NCBI GenBank assembly: GCA_034670405.1
Contig: JAXDDX010000062.1
Location: 1,364,001-1,428,000, forward strand
DNA from: Hoplostethus atlanticus
Taxonomy: Eukaryota; Chordata; Actinopteri; Trachichthyiformes; Trachichthyidae
Direction of reading: 5' to 3'
DNA length: 64,000 nt
Shown here: positions 1-11,929 of the stretch, piece after piece
Position numbering within the stretch: the stretch's first letter is position 1
How the letters are laid out: each line of letters begins with the position of its first letter
Made by a program: the position numbers and the translations under genes
Notes under the pieces: generated by a model
What the model was told of the DNA's origin: nothing
The model's input: the letters and a program-made list of their open reading frames with translations, nothing else
Databases searched by the model: none

Positions 1-36
1 GCAGGAAGTTGTGTCGGTTCTTTCTGGTCTTTCCCA

Positions 37-1728
37 TCAATCTTCTACCGGCCCGTGGATCTGTGAACAGACGAGACATCAATGTCCACCTCCACACCTG
101 TACCATTGCTGTTGTGACTGTATTGATATTTGCTGTTTTGACCGTATTTGCTTCTGTCTAATTGAAAAGAAAATATGGTGAAAGGAAAGTGGTGGAACAG
201 ATTTTGACCAAATCACACAGTTACTAAACTGTTACCAATACTACTACATTGTTTTAATGCAGTTTCTAACTAGTATAATTCAGTCTTGCACTGCGTTACC
301 ATGTGGACTCATTTTCCCAACATTGACCGCTACAAGATGTCAGCAAGTTACATCTTCAATTTAAGCCTTTTTTTTTTTTTAAATGGCAGAATGAAATAAA
401 TGTGTAGATGAAAAAAGCCTGTAGACCTATCTGAATATAGGTCAGCTTGAATGAGCGGACTTTTTTTCTCATCACGAAAACCAGCGCAAGAAACCCCATC
501 ATTTTTAGGACCCCTAAAACTGAATTTAAGACTAATGAAATGCTGTATTTAACTGTACTGAAGCTCTTTTAAGGCCTCGAGTTTACAACATAAACTCAGG
601 ACCTCTGTGATATTGGCTGGCCCAATAAAAACAATTAGTGCAAATTAGTACCAAAGTACAAATGTGATTTAGTTTGTGCCTCAAGTAAGCCAAAGTAATA
701 TATAATATTAATGAAAACATGTCACTGAATGAACAAAAGGTGCTTGCTCTTTGACTACACTGCCTTTTTCCCCAGCCAGCTGTGAGAGCACTCACCGCCT
801 CGGCCAGCTCAGGCCAGCCCATTGACATTACGACCGCGTCGTCGGAGTTGGGAGGCGTCTCCAAGTTCCAGTAGGTCAGCTTGTCAAACACGGAGGATAC
901 CGTCACTGTCCTGTCCTGGACACACGTAATTTGGCAGAATTTAGACAAAGTAACAAAACACAGATGACGACAGCACATTTAAGGTCATACTACACGACTT
1001 GTAGCCTGATTTTGCGCCCACATTCGGTTGCCCGACTGGATTTAAAGCCTGGGGTGACTTTGGGTTCTTGGGCAGATGGTTTCGTGGTGTGAGAGGGGAC
1101 ATCGGTGTTTTTTTTACCTCCTGGTCGGAGCCAGGCTTGTTGACCTCCTTCAACACCAGGCCGGTGTAGCCCTGTGGACAGCTGAGCTCTTGCCCCCTCA
1201 ACCCGCGACCCCTGAATGACACCGTCTTCTCTGTAACGGGGGACAAACAGGATCACACAGTACGTTAGACAAATCAGTGTGAGAGAAAGTTTTCCCCTCG
1301 TAAATTAATGTGGGATAAACTATGAGCGTGATATGTTTTTTACTGCACATTTGACTGACTCAGTCTTTACAGAGCGATTTATTTTATTTCATATTTATAT
1401 ACCCATCCTGACCTGGGATTTCTGTGTGAACTGAAGCTGAGGTGCATTTTTCACACCCAGTGGCAACACTGTTGTCAACCCTAATAGATGACCGTCTCTG
1501 TTTCTGGAATTGGTGTCTCAAATGTGTCTGGATAAACTAGCTTGACCAAATATCAAACATATTCTGACTGTACCGTGTTTGCGGTCTTTGATGGCAGCGG
1601 TGAAGTACTGTGAGACCTGGGCTGGCCCGTTGTGTTCAACCTCACAGGGCAGCAGGTGGACCTGGGGCTCGCTCTGCCTTGCCCACCGACGACAGCTGAA
1701 CATGAGTCACACTGTTGGTACAAGACAT
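37..1728 (-). CDS. rnaseh2c: Ribonuclease H2 subunit C
   Basis: Non-catalytic subunit of the nuclear RNase H2 heterotrimer, which removes ribonucleotides from DNA and degrades RNA/DNA hybrids. Coding exons read on the minus strand: 1728-1574, 1230-1118, 915-796 and 60-37. Recognisable family blocks are [16 protein letters not shown] and FTAAI in exon 1, [13 protein letters not shown] in exon 2, [13 protein letters not shown] and MGWPELAEA in exon 3, and IHGPVED then stop in the tiny last exon. Junctions are GT-AG and keep phase. The start at 1728 follows an acceptor by one base and begins [19 protein letters not shown]. That frame does not run into PQVHLLP: one extra base lies at about 1668-1674. 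The four coding pieces total 412 nt, one more than a multiple of three. Corrected, the protein would be about 136 residues; the human protein is somewhat longer. A start at 1703 ([14 protein letters not shown]) is in frame without correction but has an unfamiliar N-terminus. Confidence 0.88.
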
Positions 1729-2510
1729 CCTGCAGCCAGAAGACGGGAGAACACACACCGACATGAATAACAACACACTACGCTTTGGCATTCTATTCAA
1801 AATTGCGATTTCTTTATATAAATGCAGTGAATTCACATGCAAGAGGTAATAATTACTGTATGGGCCATTGTCAGAAGGGAGCAAAGGAGGGGATAAGTGA
1901 TGAAAACCTACAGATAATGCTTTTAGAGGAAAAATGGGGTGAAGAATTATTGCCTGCCCACCATCCCCACAAAGGAACAAATTACCTGCAGACTGTCAGG
2001 TCTTTTCTTTCTTACTCTCCGATATAAAGACATAACAGCATGAATCTAATAGCCCATTACGACAAGTATGTTTGTTTTAAGTACTAAACACAGGGGTCCC
2101 TGAAGGGCCTCCAGGGTGTCCCCAGCAAAATGAGGACTATATTAATTTATTATTATTCAATTGCCACGAAGTTAGCACAATAACAGAATGGATATGGGTG
2201 ACAGTATTTATTATAGGTTTCACTGTGCCCACTGAATAACTACAAAAACCTTCTAACACGGGATTTAGTGGGAGAAAATAAAGTTTGGGAGTCCCTGCTA
2301 TAGCTAATGAATTCATTTACTACTTGTGTGGTGGTTGTCTACAATTTGTCTACTCACTCGTAATTAAAAACCCGTTAACTTTCCCTTAAAGTTTTATAGA
2401 CCGCTCTATAAATGATAGCAAGATTGCAATTCTGCTCTTATAATTAAACAACGTTAAGTGTCTGCAAATGACTAAAATAATCAATTGAACAGAGCATCCC
2501 CAATTCTTAC

Positions 2511-2570
2511 CTTTCAGTTTTCCAACCTCTTCCGGTCAGTGTTTCTCGTTGCACGTGATTGGACGAGCGC
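2511..2570 (-). promoter_or_regulatory. Probable 5' non-coding exon and promoter edge of rnaseh2c
   Basis: On the minus strand a strong donor (CTGAAAG then GTAAGAATTG) ends an exon at 2511. It matches the good pyrimidine-rich acceptor just upstream of the start codon near 1729. The exon contains CCGGAAGAGG, an ETS-type site of the kind found at TATA-less housekeeping promoters. Its 5' limit is a guess. Confidence 0.5.
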
Positions 2571-4693
2571 GTCTTCTTCTACGCTGCAGGACATTTGGGC
2601 GGGTGTTTTCTGTTTTCTTGGTCCGAGCTGCCCCCTGCCGGTGTTATGAGTTCTGCATGTACGCCCGAGATGTGCGTGCACACCGCGGAACATTGGTTTA
2701 AATACAAGCCAGCGGTCACAGGACGCTATAATGTTGTGTGAAGATCATTCTTATTTTTATACTAGTACTAACCTTCACCGTTATTCATCAATGACGATAT
2801 ATAGTCAATATGAAACAAAAACTAATAAAAATCGATCATACAACATCACATCCATAGCGTTCTCTACAGGGTTACATGCATGAAATTTACACTTTCAACA
2901 ATTCATAAAGCACGATATTTAATCTGTATTGTTATTACATGTGTGCTGGTTGCTAAATCGAAGTTGGTATATATTATTTCTGGCTAAATTGTGTACCGAT
3001 TCAGTGTTTGGTGCTGCCGATATGGAGGAACTCATTCAACATTCAACTCATCAAGTGTAACCCTTGTTTATTGCGTAGTTTATATAATTCTTCCGTTAGC
3101 TTGGAACCAAGTGCAGTATACAAATAAGTGTAGTATACAATAAAACACGGGGTTTAATCTCGAACCAGAGACGCAGTTTTACACCAGAGTTAAGGAGCAA
3201 AAACCTCTTCCGGGAATATTATTTACAGTAGCCCCTCACAAGGTTTCTTCCATTTTTTCCCCTGAAATATTTTGTGGGAGTTGAGTCTGGTCCAGATTAA
3301 AAACATGTACTCTATTATCAGTATTTCATTTTTTTCAGTACATGTATGGTTAGCAATAGAGTAAAATAGCTCTAAGGCCTATAAATAAGGTGGATAAACG
3401 GATATAATAAGTAATAATATATATGGTAAATCTGTTAATATGAGTACATATTTTTCCAATTAGGGATAGATTAAAGAGGTCTTCCCAGTGTGTCTGGAAG
3501 CAGCAGATCATGCAAAGCAAACTGATATATTATTTTATTCTATTGTTTATTAATTTTATAATTCAGAAGTCACCTATGAGTCTTCCTACTGGGACGACAT
3601 ACACTGAGGTGCTCGTTGTTCTTTTACCATTTTCAACCAAGGTATTGCTGACACTAGTTGTCTGTAATGATGAATAGCAATAAAAGGTATGTGTGACGTC
3701 CACTAATGTGTGGTCAGATTTGTGTTAGTGTATTTTTATTTTTCTTGTATTTTCTTTTCATTTAAGTGAATATAATTTAAGAGAATGTTATAATGGGCAT
3801 GCTAATATCCTGCCAGTAATATACTGCCATGTATATTGCACTTGCAATACTCACTCTTTAACAGTAGAGGGCAGCACGAGACTGTGGTTTACCCGGAGAT
3901 TGTCGTTAGGTATGTGACTCTCGGGTTTCTCCCAAAACTGCAGAGGACTCGGTAAAATGAAGCCACGTCTCCCTGTTTAATATTTTCTTTCCTGTATTTC
4001 AGGAACAACTGTTATGTTGGACTGCCACGCAGTACTTGCAACATATGCAATAAATTATTTTCATTAAACCGCACAAGTTGGTGGTGACTGGCCAGGAGGG
4101 AAAAACTGAAATTTAAGACATGATATATGAATGAACTTTGAAAAAAGGAAATTTGAGAGTTGGAGGAAAGGAAATAAACTGCCCAGTAAAACAGCATTTG
4201 TAGAAGATTTACAGTGATATTGATTTTACAGCTTTTACGACTTGTTTTTTAAACAAGCTGTGCTTCCATGAATGTATAGGACCTATACTACAATAAAGAG
4301 CCATCTAATCGAATCTATAAAGAGGCGCGATCCGGCGAACTAATTCAACCTAGCCCTGAACCCTAAATAACATAACGTTAGGCCCACGTGAAAAAATAAT
4401 AGTCGCTGTCCCCGTTCTGCCCGGTAGGCATAGGCTATGGTCCCTCTGGCTCATAGCCGGAATCAGGAGCACTCCTCCTCGCTCCAGTCCACATCGCTCA
4501 AGTCTGAGACTTCTCCACTGTTTCAACAAGTGTTTGATTATAGTAATAAGTACAAACAACGACATATCTTCAAACACTTGACTGATATCAAACATATCTC
4601 GGGTACAACAACACTATGACTCCTGTCCCGCGAAAGTCTTCGACTGGACTCCGCCCCCTGTGTTACTCCCTCAAAGGTCCCACTGGGAAACAT
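2571..4693. other. Intergenic, no gene seen
   Basis: AT-rich spacer between the rnaseh2c promoter and the hAT-type element. Only short chance open frames occur, with no splice-supported coding signal and no RNA gene that I could recognise. Confidence 0.5.
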
Positions 4694-4701
4694 ATACTGC
4701 A

Positions 4702-5756
4702 TAGTGATGGGAAGACCGACTCTTTTAACTAACTCGATTCTTTCGAGCCGTCCGATAGAAGTGCATCGATTCTAAATCGATTCATTATGATTCACCAACA
4801 AAAACATACCATCCCATGTGAGGTTTGAACCTACAATCCTCAGCATGAGAGTCTGCTGCTCTACTAATTGAGCTGTACTAGTAATGGAATCACATGAGCG
4901 CCACCCCTTTCAAACCAGATGTGTAACCAACTGTAAAACACCAACTAAACTACAGGTTAATGATAATAATATTTATAGTATTGCTATTGATTTCATTTTA
5001 TTTCGTGTGCTCTTGACTTTCTTTTTCTAATAGAGACAGTTTTGTTGACCAATGTTAAATGGCTTATAGTTTACCCAATTACCAGTTAATTTATTAAACA
5101 ACATCTTAAACAACAAAAACTGTTGTCAATGTGTGCAGAATAGATCGCTACATTATTACATTGGCCTTTTTCATGATCTAATATGGCTCCTTGATCCGGC
5201 AGGTACGCGGAAGTAGTCTCTCTCGTTCATCAGACGTGAACCGCTCGGACATCTCGGACATCTGCTCTCTCGGTTCGCGAGATGTCCGATTGAGTCCGAG
5301 AAGTCCGATATTCATCTGCTCTCTCGTTCATCTGCTCTCTCGACTCATTCGCGAGCCGCTCAGTCTCTCTCGTTCATCTGCCCTCTCGTTCGCGAGCCGC
5401 TCAGTCTCTCTCGACTCGTTCGCGAGCCGCTCAGTCGGATCAGCGGTTCTCGTCCGATGAACGAGAGAGACTACTTCCGCTTACCCGCCGGATCAAGGAG
5501 CCATACTGGATTATGAAAAAGGCCAATGTAATAATGTAGTGATCTATTACATTCTATATACATTGACAACAGTTTTTGTAATGTTTAAGATGTTGTTTGA
5601 TAAATTAACTGGTGATTTTTTAAATACATTTTCTTTTTTCTGGCGCTGCTATAACCGCTGCTGAATCAATTCAGTCGCGTGTGCGAGTCGAATCAGCTCA
5701 CTCACTTAACTGATTCGGTTCTTTTGAACGATTCGTTCGCGAATCGGCCATCACTA
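4702..5756. mobile_element. Non-autonomous hAT-type transposon with internal palindrome
   Basis: The ends are TAGTGATGG and its inverse CCATCACTA. They are flanked by identical 8 bp duplications ATACTGCA at 4694-4701 and 5757-5764, the target-site length of the hAT superfamily. Inside is a large inverted repeat: about 5083-5243 pairs with about 5443-5618 with few mismatches. It surrounds a core (5244-5442) with several partly repeated copies of a unit containing GTTCGCGAGCCGCTCAGTC and runs of CTCTCTCG. No transposase frame is present. The left arm also holds a degenerate tRNA-like stretch at 4809-4882. Confidence 0.88.
4809..4882 (-). other. Degenerate tRNA-like sequence inside the hAT-type element
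   Basis: Read on the minus strand it has a D-arm-like block (CAGCTCAATTAGTAGAGC), an anticodon-arm-like block containing CTCAT, and a T-arm/B-box-like block (GGTTCAAACC). The acceptor stem does not pair and the anticodon arm is imperfect. It is best read as a tRNA relic or SINE head, not a working tRNA gene. Confidence 0.45.
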
Positions 5757-5924
5757 ATACTGCAACGTCCACCATCAGATTCCCCTTCACTCAGTTCATG
5801 AAACAATGCCAAAGCCTCTTCTACATTTAGAGAGTCATTTATATATAAATCGCAAAATACATTTGTGAATCGTGTTGTATTTATTTGTGAACATTGAGAG
5901 TTAACAGATCCCATAGAAAAAACA

Positions 5925-6110
5925 CTGCATTTTCATTTTAATATGGTCATAGAATGCCCATAGGACTATGTGAAAATGAAAATTGGATTATTGCATTTTC
6001 ATTTTAATTTTTACTCAAATAATACATACATATGTGGAAAATTATAATGCTATTGTGGAATTACATTTTCATTTTCAAGTTTACATTATCATTTTAATTA
6101 AGTCCACTAT
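5925..6110. repeat. AT-rich degenerate repeat with TTTTCATTTT motifs
   Basis: The motif CATTTTCATTTTAA recurs near 5930, 5995, 6064 and 6087, in partly symmetrical arrangement with GAAAATGAAAA near 5970. It may be a short decayed element; no target duplication was found. Confidence 0.4.
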
Positions 6111-6459
6111 GGGCTTCCATACTTTATGGATATTATTCAGTATTTTGAACAATCATTAATGAGTTTGATGTTTTGCAGAACATCTTTCATCCCATCCATC
6201 AAGTGTAGTGGCAAGAAAAACACGCCCACCCCACACCCCACCCACACTGTGCATTCTTTCCTCAATTCTATTAGTGAAAAGTTATTTTTGCATAATTTAT
6301 CAGAGAGTACATAGATCACTACATTATTATTGGACTTAATGTGATCTTGGTGTGAGGAGGCTGTCTTGTTGGATTGTCCAATCAAAAAACAATGATTTGT
6401 AGATTATGACATCATAGGTGTTTTGGAACTCACGTTGTGTGAGTGTCCTAGATGTGGAT

Positions 6460-6506
6460 TTTGGTCATTGTACTTCTGCACCTGGATGAAGAACGACGCG
6501 ATTTAG
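6460..6506 (+). promoter_or_regulatory. Probable 5' non-coding exon of the HIPK-like gene
   Basis: A strong donor (TTTAG then GTAAGTC) at 6506/6507 lies upstream of a good acceptor (CTTCCTCTCAG) ending at 6838, nine bases before the kinase start codon. The two sites together suggest a spliced 5' UTR. The transcription start is not determined. Confidence 0.45.
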
Positions 6507-6847
6507 GTAAGTCAGTGGTTTTCCTCTTTAATATAGCAAAGTGTCTCGAAATTTGTTCAAGTCAAATTAAAATCCTACCGACCTGAATTTGGTAGTTAGG
6601 TGGATAGATAGTTAGGTAGGTAGATAGGTAGGTAACTGATAACTGTTAACTCGTGACTGTAGTAGGCTAAGCTGTCCTTTACCTGAAGTCTGTTGAAAAA
6701 AAATAATTTCAGACAGATAGATGACAAGTTAACATTGAAGGTTAACTGTTGTGTTAAGTGGATAGGAGCCTATTTAAAGGGATTGAAGTAACATCCTTCT
6801 TTTCTCTCTATTCTCTCATGTCTCCATCTTCCTCTCAGTTTTCCTCC

Positions 6848-9800
6848 ATGGAGAAAGTGAAGGACAGTTCACCCCCCACTCCCCCCTTGACCCCCCCACC
6901 TCTCCCTCTCTCCTCTGATGGCTCTCAACATGAAGATCCATCCGGCAGCTCCAGTAACTACATGATACTGAACTACCTTGGAAAGGGGAGCAGTGGGCAT
7001 GTGTCCCAAGCTCTGAAACTGGACACCAGTGACATTGTGGCCATAAAAGTCGTAAAATCTGACTATGTGGCCAAAGAGGAGGTGGGCGACTTTACTGATT
7101 TACAAAAGATTGTGTTACATCTGCTCCTTTTTTGTGTGATCCACTTGAAAGTGGATGACATCACCATGTCAAACCTGTCATGCATCCCCAGGTGTCCATC
7201 ATGAAACAGCTCAGATGTTTGGACCCAGACAAATGTCACATTGTGACATTTCATGACTACTTCCTGTTGAGCGGTCATCATTGTCTGGTGCTGGAGCTCT
7301 TGGACACCAGCTTGCTGGACTACATGATCCAGAGGGATTTCACCCCTCTGCACCTTAATGCCATCAGGTTCATCATCCAGCAGGTACAGATACCATCAGA
7401 TAGAAAGTCAATTCAAAGCTTCAGAAATGTTACACTGTGGTTCATAATAAAGTACCTACCTACCCCATACTCATATTCTATCACCGACTTTGTCCTTGCA
7501 GATGGCCACAGCACTGAAGGCCCTGAAGAGCATTGGAATGATCCATACAGATATTAAATTAGACAACATCATGCTGGTGGATCACCTGAACGATCCCTTC
7601 AGGGTCAAGCTCATTGACTTTGGCTTGGCCGTTCTGCGGTCTGACATGGCAGGCTCTACACATCAGCCCAATGACTCCAGGTGAGATCAATAGAAACAAG
7701 GATCACTACTCTACTGGAGAGTGTTTGCAGCTTCTCACTTCTACTGCAAATAAGTAGCAGAGTGTGTTTCCTGTCCATACCTGGAGACAAATGTTGAATT
7801 CAGGTCTGCATAGTTCTCAGCTGCTGTGACAACCTCCTTCTTTTTTCAACTGATTTCTGCCATATTGTATTCTTATTCCTCAAAACATGACAATGGTTCT
7901 CATTTGGTGTGCTGCTGTTCTCCACACTCAGGTCTCCAGAAATCCCTTTGGGGTTCCCAATGTCTGAGGCCATGGACATGTTGTCCCTGGGCTGTGTGAT
8001 AACAGACTTGTCCTCCGGGCAGTGTGACTGTTACATGGTCAGGTACCTTAGGGACTCTCTGCTCCCTTTCTGCACTATTCCTGATCCATCTAGCACTGCT
8101 GCATCCACATACATTATGTTAAGGATGGCTGCGTCCAGATCTTGATTATTGATTGCAGTAGCTACTCTAAGACCAGCAGATGATGATCACAGCAGACAAG
8201 TAATAAAAACATGTGGAGTCCTGATAGTCTAGACTGATGTGATCCTGTGTTTTGGCTTGAAAACATTCAAGTCATTCTACGTGTCGTACAAAGGCTGGAG
8301 GCTCAAGGTGTAACAGGTTCGATTGTTAGCTGTATTTACTACACCACCCTGAATAGAGGGGTGAGGGGCCTCTCAAGTTTGGCCCAATTCTATATCCAGG
8401 AGTCAGAACATCACTGGCCATAACACACTCAGAACAAGACAATGCCGAGGATATGAAAAATATAGCGTTGTTTATTTAGACATTGCAGTAGGTTACAATT
8501 TAAAATAACCATTCATAATTACTGGGCTACACGGTGCCACAACACATGCAATATTTTAAAGTATTTATTGTAAGTATCAATCAGTAATTCAGCTAAAGTG
8601 ATAAGAGGTATTTCAAATCAACTTTACCTTCCTTTAGACCCCAGAGGAAACAGACAGCTCGTCCACAGACAGCAGGTTCTACGTATTTAGATCTCTGGAT
8701 CACTTGACAGAGGTAGGTAGTCCAGTAGGTGGAAGCTGCTGAAGACGTGGAATTGGTTGAATTCATGACTTTCATCAACCTTTTTGTGAGTCAGGAAGAT
8801 GATTTGACTGTTTGTTTCTTATCATTTCCAAATGTAATCGAACCAGAACAACGAGGACGGGGCTGAGGTTGATGACAGGAGGGCGTTTGATGACCTCCTG
8901 AAACAAATGCTGCAGATGGATGCCAGTCTGAGGATCACACCCAGCGAAGTCCTCAGACATCCATTCATAACAATGAGCCACCTCACCACCGGCTCCCACC
9001 ACAGCTCTCAGTAAGTGTGTGTGTTTGTGTGTGTGGCGTGAGTCCTTATATTAATGCACATCGGTTATCAGACAAGGGTATGCGCTGTAGGTGAATGATT
9101 CATATATTGAGAAGCTGATTGATTGATTGGCATGCTTTGTCCAGTAGGAAGTCCCATGAGCATAACAGTGTGACTTTGTCCTTTGGTAGCAGTGAGACTC
9201 CGCCCCCTGCCATCACCATGCAGAAAGACAGTGAGACTGTGGATGAAAGAGCATCTCAGCCCAGCAGCAGCCAGAAGAGGGACCGAGGTTGATGATTGGT
9301 AGGTGTTGGTCTATCCTTCTGTTGGCCTCTGTCTGTTTGCTGTTTGGTACCTGAATGTACCTGAACAACACATCTGAGGTAGCAGTATATGTTAACTGCA
9401 TGTGTCCTCATTCACCAGCGATAGGTTAACCTCCACCAGAGCTGAGCCACGTATCATCTTGGTTCAGCCTAACCCAGATATGCTCTCCAACCAGAGGGAC
9501 GTGGCGACTGAACAGGGCAGTTATTGGTAAGATGATTTCCTCCTCACCCCTCAGATGAGGGTGGAAGAGGAGGAAAATGGTCTAGTTAGACCTTAATGTG
9601 AGCAGACCAGGGAGTATGTGCATCCATGTGGGAAATTTGCAAGATTCCATGACAAAAAGCATTTGATGGAATAGTACGCTAAACGTGCAGTTTTTGATCA
9701 CCAATAGCAGCCAACCAGAGATACAAATACTGCTCTTTCAAATGTGTACACCAATGGTAACTGAGTGTGTGTGTGTGTGTGTGTGTGTGTTTATGTGATC

Positions 9801-10344
9801 AGCCCCCAGGCTGTCCTGGACAAGGTCTCCAGCTCTCAGGAGTCCCTCAGTGAAACACCCCTGTCCCCTGTGATAACTGAGGGTCCTCCATCGCTGCACA
9901 CCACAGAGGTAGGAATCACTGCTTGCTCAATGTGAATTATATATTAGCAATATTGTACAGTTGAAAAATTGACTCAACCAGGAATGGATGGGATTATTGT
10001 TAATAATACTAATCATTCCTCACAGGTTGGAGCTCCAACAGTGAGCCCCGCTGTGGACTCTGCCACTGTGGCCTCCACTTTGGTTCCCCTGAGCAGCCCT
10101 GCTGCAGGCCCCGCCCCCACTCACTCCACATCTGGTAGGATATTCACCTCCACTTGTGTCTGAATTTTCAAGTCCTTCCACACTGTAGTTCATTCCATCA
10201 AGGTTGCTTGAGGCATTGACTGTCCTCTTTTGATTTTCAGAGGTCAGTAAGCCCAAGAAGAAGAAGAAGAGAGTCCGATGCTTCTTCTCCAGGTTGCTGA
10301 GGGCACTGTGCTGCTGCGGTGCGGCCAAGGTCGATGTGGAGTGA
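6848..10344 (+). CDS. HIPK-like protein kinase, C-lobe damaged (possible pseudogene)
   Basis: Member of the homeodomain-interacting-protein-kinase-like family that is expanded in fishes. Exons: 6848-7081, 7192-7383, 7502-7680, 7932-8042, a C-lobe exon ending at 8307, 8638-8712, 8847-9010, 9190-9287, 9419-9526, 9803-9908, 10026-10134 and 10241-10344. Kinase motifs seen: glycine loop [13 protein letters not shown] lysine, catalytic loop [12 protein letters not shown], and SPE in place of APE, followed by MDMLSLGCV and [26 protein letters not shown]. The C-terminus is basic then cysteine-rich ([22 protein letters not shown]), suggesting membrane attachment by lipidation. Damage: the C-lobe exon carries an in-frame TAG at 8230-8232. 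The 9287/9419 junction is out of phase. The family activation-loop tyrosine segment after GST is replaced by HQPNDSR. About eight residues before MVRYL are missing. Homology is clear; whether it makes protein is not. Confidence 0.72.
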
Positions 10345-10483
10345 AGTTCACTATGAAGGTTTATTTCTAGCGGAACACCTGAGAACTACGCTCAGAAGAT
10401 ATTCACCCACCATGTCAACAAGTCAGAAAAGACTGAATATCTGAATGAATGCAACAGCAGCTGCAAACTTGAAATATATGGGG

Positions 10484-10682
10484 TCAGCCCCATGTTCCCT
10501 CAGCCCTATGTCCCCTCAGCCCTATGTTCCCTCAGCCCCATGTTCCCTCAGCCCTATGTCCCCTCAGCCCTATGTTCCCTCAGCCCTATGTCCCCTCAGC
10601 CCTATGTTCCCTCAGCCCTATGTCCCCTCAGCCCCATGTTCCCTCAGCCCTATGTCCCCTCAGCCCTATGTCCCCTCAGCAT
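10484..10682 (+). repeat. 16 bp minisatellite, about 12 units
   Basis: Head-to-tail copies of CCCTCAGCCCTATGTC, with C/T variants at the last base and TAT/CAT variants inside. It lies just downstream of the HIPK-like stop codon, probably in its 3' UTR. Because 16 is not a multiple of three, all three frames on each strand stay open, giving spurious proline-rich reading frames. Confidence 0.92.
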
Positions 10683-10737
10683 CAGAGCTGGCCCTTCCAT
10701 AATGTGCATAACACGCTGTTGGGGTCCCCCAAAGGGC

Positions 10738-10806
10738 AGGGCCCCCCACACCCCCACACACACACACACCCCCACACACTCACCCCCCCACACATACCCC
10801 CCACAT
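10738..10806 (+). repeat. C-rich CA simple repeat
   Basis: Interrupted CACACA and CCCCC tracts; low-complexity sequence with no coding value. Confidence 0.8.
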
Positions 10807-10977
10807 AATAATCTGAGCAGACATATTTCTGCTGTTGCATTCATTCAAATATATACCCATACATATGTAAATCTCTGACTTCACATTAAGAACAAGGTGG
10901 GTGAATATTTTCTGAGTGTAAAATCCATCATCAGGTTCTCAGGTGTTTCGCTAGAAAAAGCCTTCATAGGTCTCCCT

Positions 10978-11262
10978 GTGGGCGACACGGTGGCCCAGTG
11001 GTTAGCACTGAGGCCTCACAGCAGGAAGGACACGGTTCCTCTCTGTGTGGAGTTTGCATGTTCTCCCCGTGTTGGCGTGGGTTTCCTCCGGGTCCTCCGG
11101 TTTCCTCCCACAGTCCAAAGACATGCAGCTCAGGTGGATTGGAGACTCTAAATTGCCCGAAGACGTAAAAGTGATTGACAGTCGATCTGTGTTGGCTTTG
11201 TGACGGAGTGGTGACCTGTCCAGGGTCTTTCTGTCTTTCACTGCATAAATGAATGAGCACAA
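10978..11262 (+). repeat. Fish tRNA-derived SINE copy
   Basis: It carries the well-known fish repeat blocks in order: GGCGACACGGTGGCCCAGTGG, TTAGCACTGAGGCCTCACAGC, GTGGAGTTTGCATGTTCTCC, TCCTCCCACAGTCCAAAGAC and CTAAATTGCCCG. The first block acts as a Pol III A-box-like head. The body is slightly diverged. Family name not assigned. Confidence 0.8.
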
Positions 11263-11929
11263 ATAAACTCAAAAACAAATTCACTGTTGTCATTATTAGT
11301 TATATTATGAATTCACTGTTGTCATTATTAGTTATTATTAGTTATATTATGAGTGTTTTAGCAGTAGAATATATTCAATTGTATACTGCTAGATTGTATT
11401 CAGATATAGTTAGTAGAAGTGAAATATTTCTTTCAAACAGCACACCTGACATATAGACAGACTCTCTCTCCCTCAAACATGTGCACATGCAACACACACA
11501 CGGGCGTAGATTCCTATATAACTAGTATGGACGTGTCCCTAGCACTTTCACGTTAAACTAAATAAACTAAAGGTAACGTTACATCAAAACAACAAAAGTG
11601 ACTCTTAAAAACATCTCTAGGACCATGCCATCAAATACCAACTGTGCCACAATTCAATAAATAAATATTTAATTGGCTTCTCCAATTAACTTGGCTTCTC
11701 CAATTAACTTCCGGTGCTCCTACATTCTTTATGTAGATCGGCTAAAACAGTAAGTGGCCAAGTCTAGGCTACTTCTCATATTGATAGAGTTGTTTTTCGT
11801 TTCTATAAATATTTAACATTATTACTGAGACCTCTTTGTATATTGTATATTGTACCTGTAAACTTCTGACTACAGCATGATGCAGGTTGCCTGCTTTACT
11901 GTAGTTTTCTATTGTGGCTCTAAATTTAT

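Noticed and set aside
796-978. rnaseh2c third exon reading on past EAVSAL into a long tail
   Set aside because: A consensus donor (GGCG|GTGAGT) follows EA, and the short exon at 60-37 supplies the expected IHGPVED ending.
2559-2741. Small plus-strand gene beside the rnaseh2c promoter
   Set aside because: 60 codons only, no splice sites or recognisable domain, and overlaps the minus-strand 5' exon.
4809-4882. Functional tRNA gene
   Set aside because: The acceptor stem does not pair and the anticodon arm is irregular; kept only as tRNA-like.
10445-10878. Three overlapping proline-rich open frames
   Set aside because: They are the three frames of the 16 bp minisatellite, with no start context or splice support.
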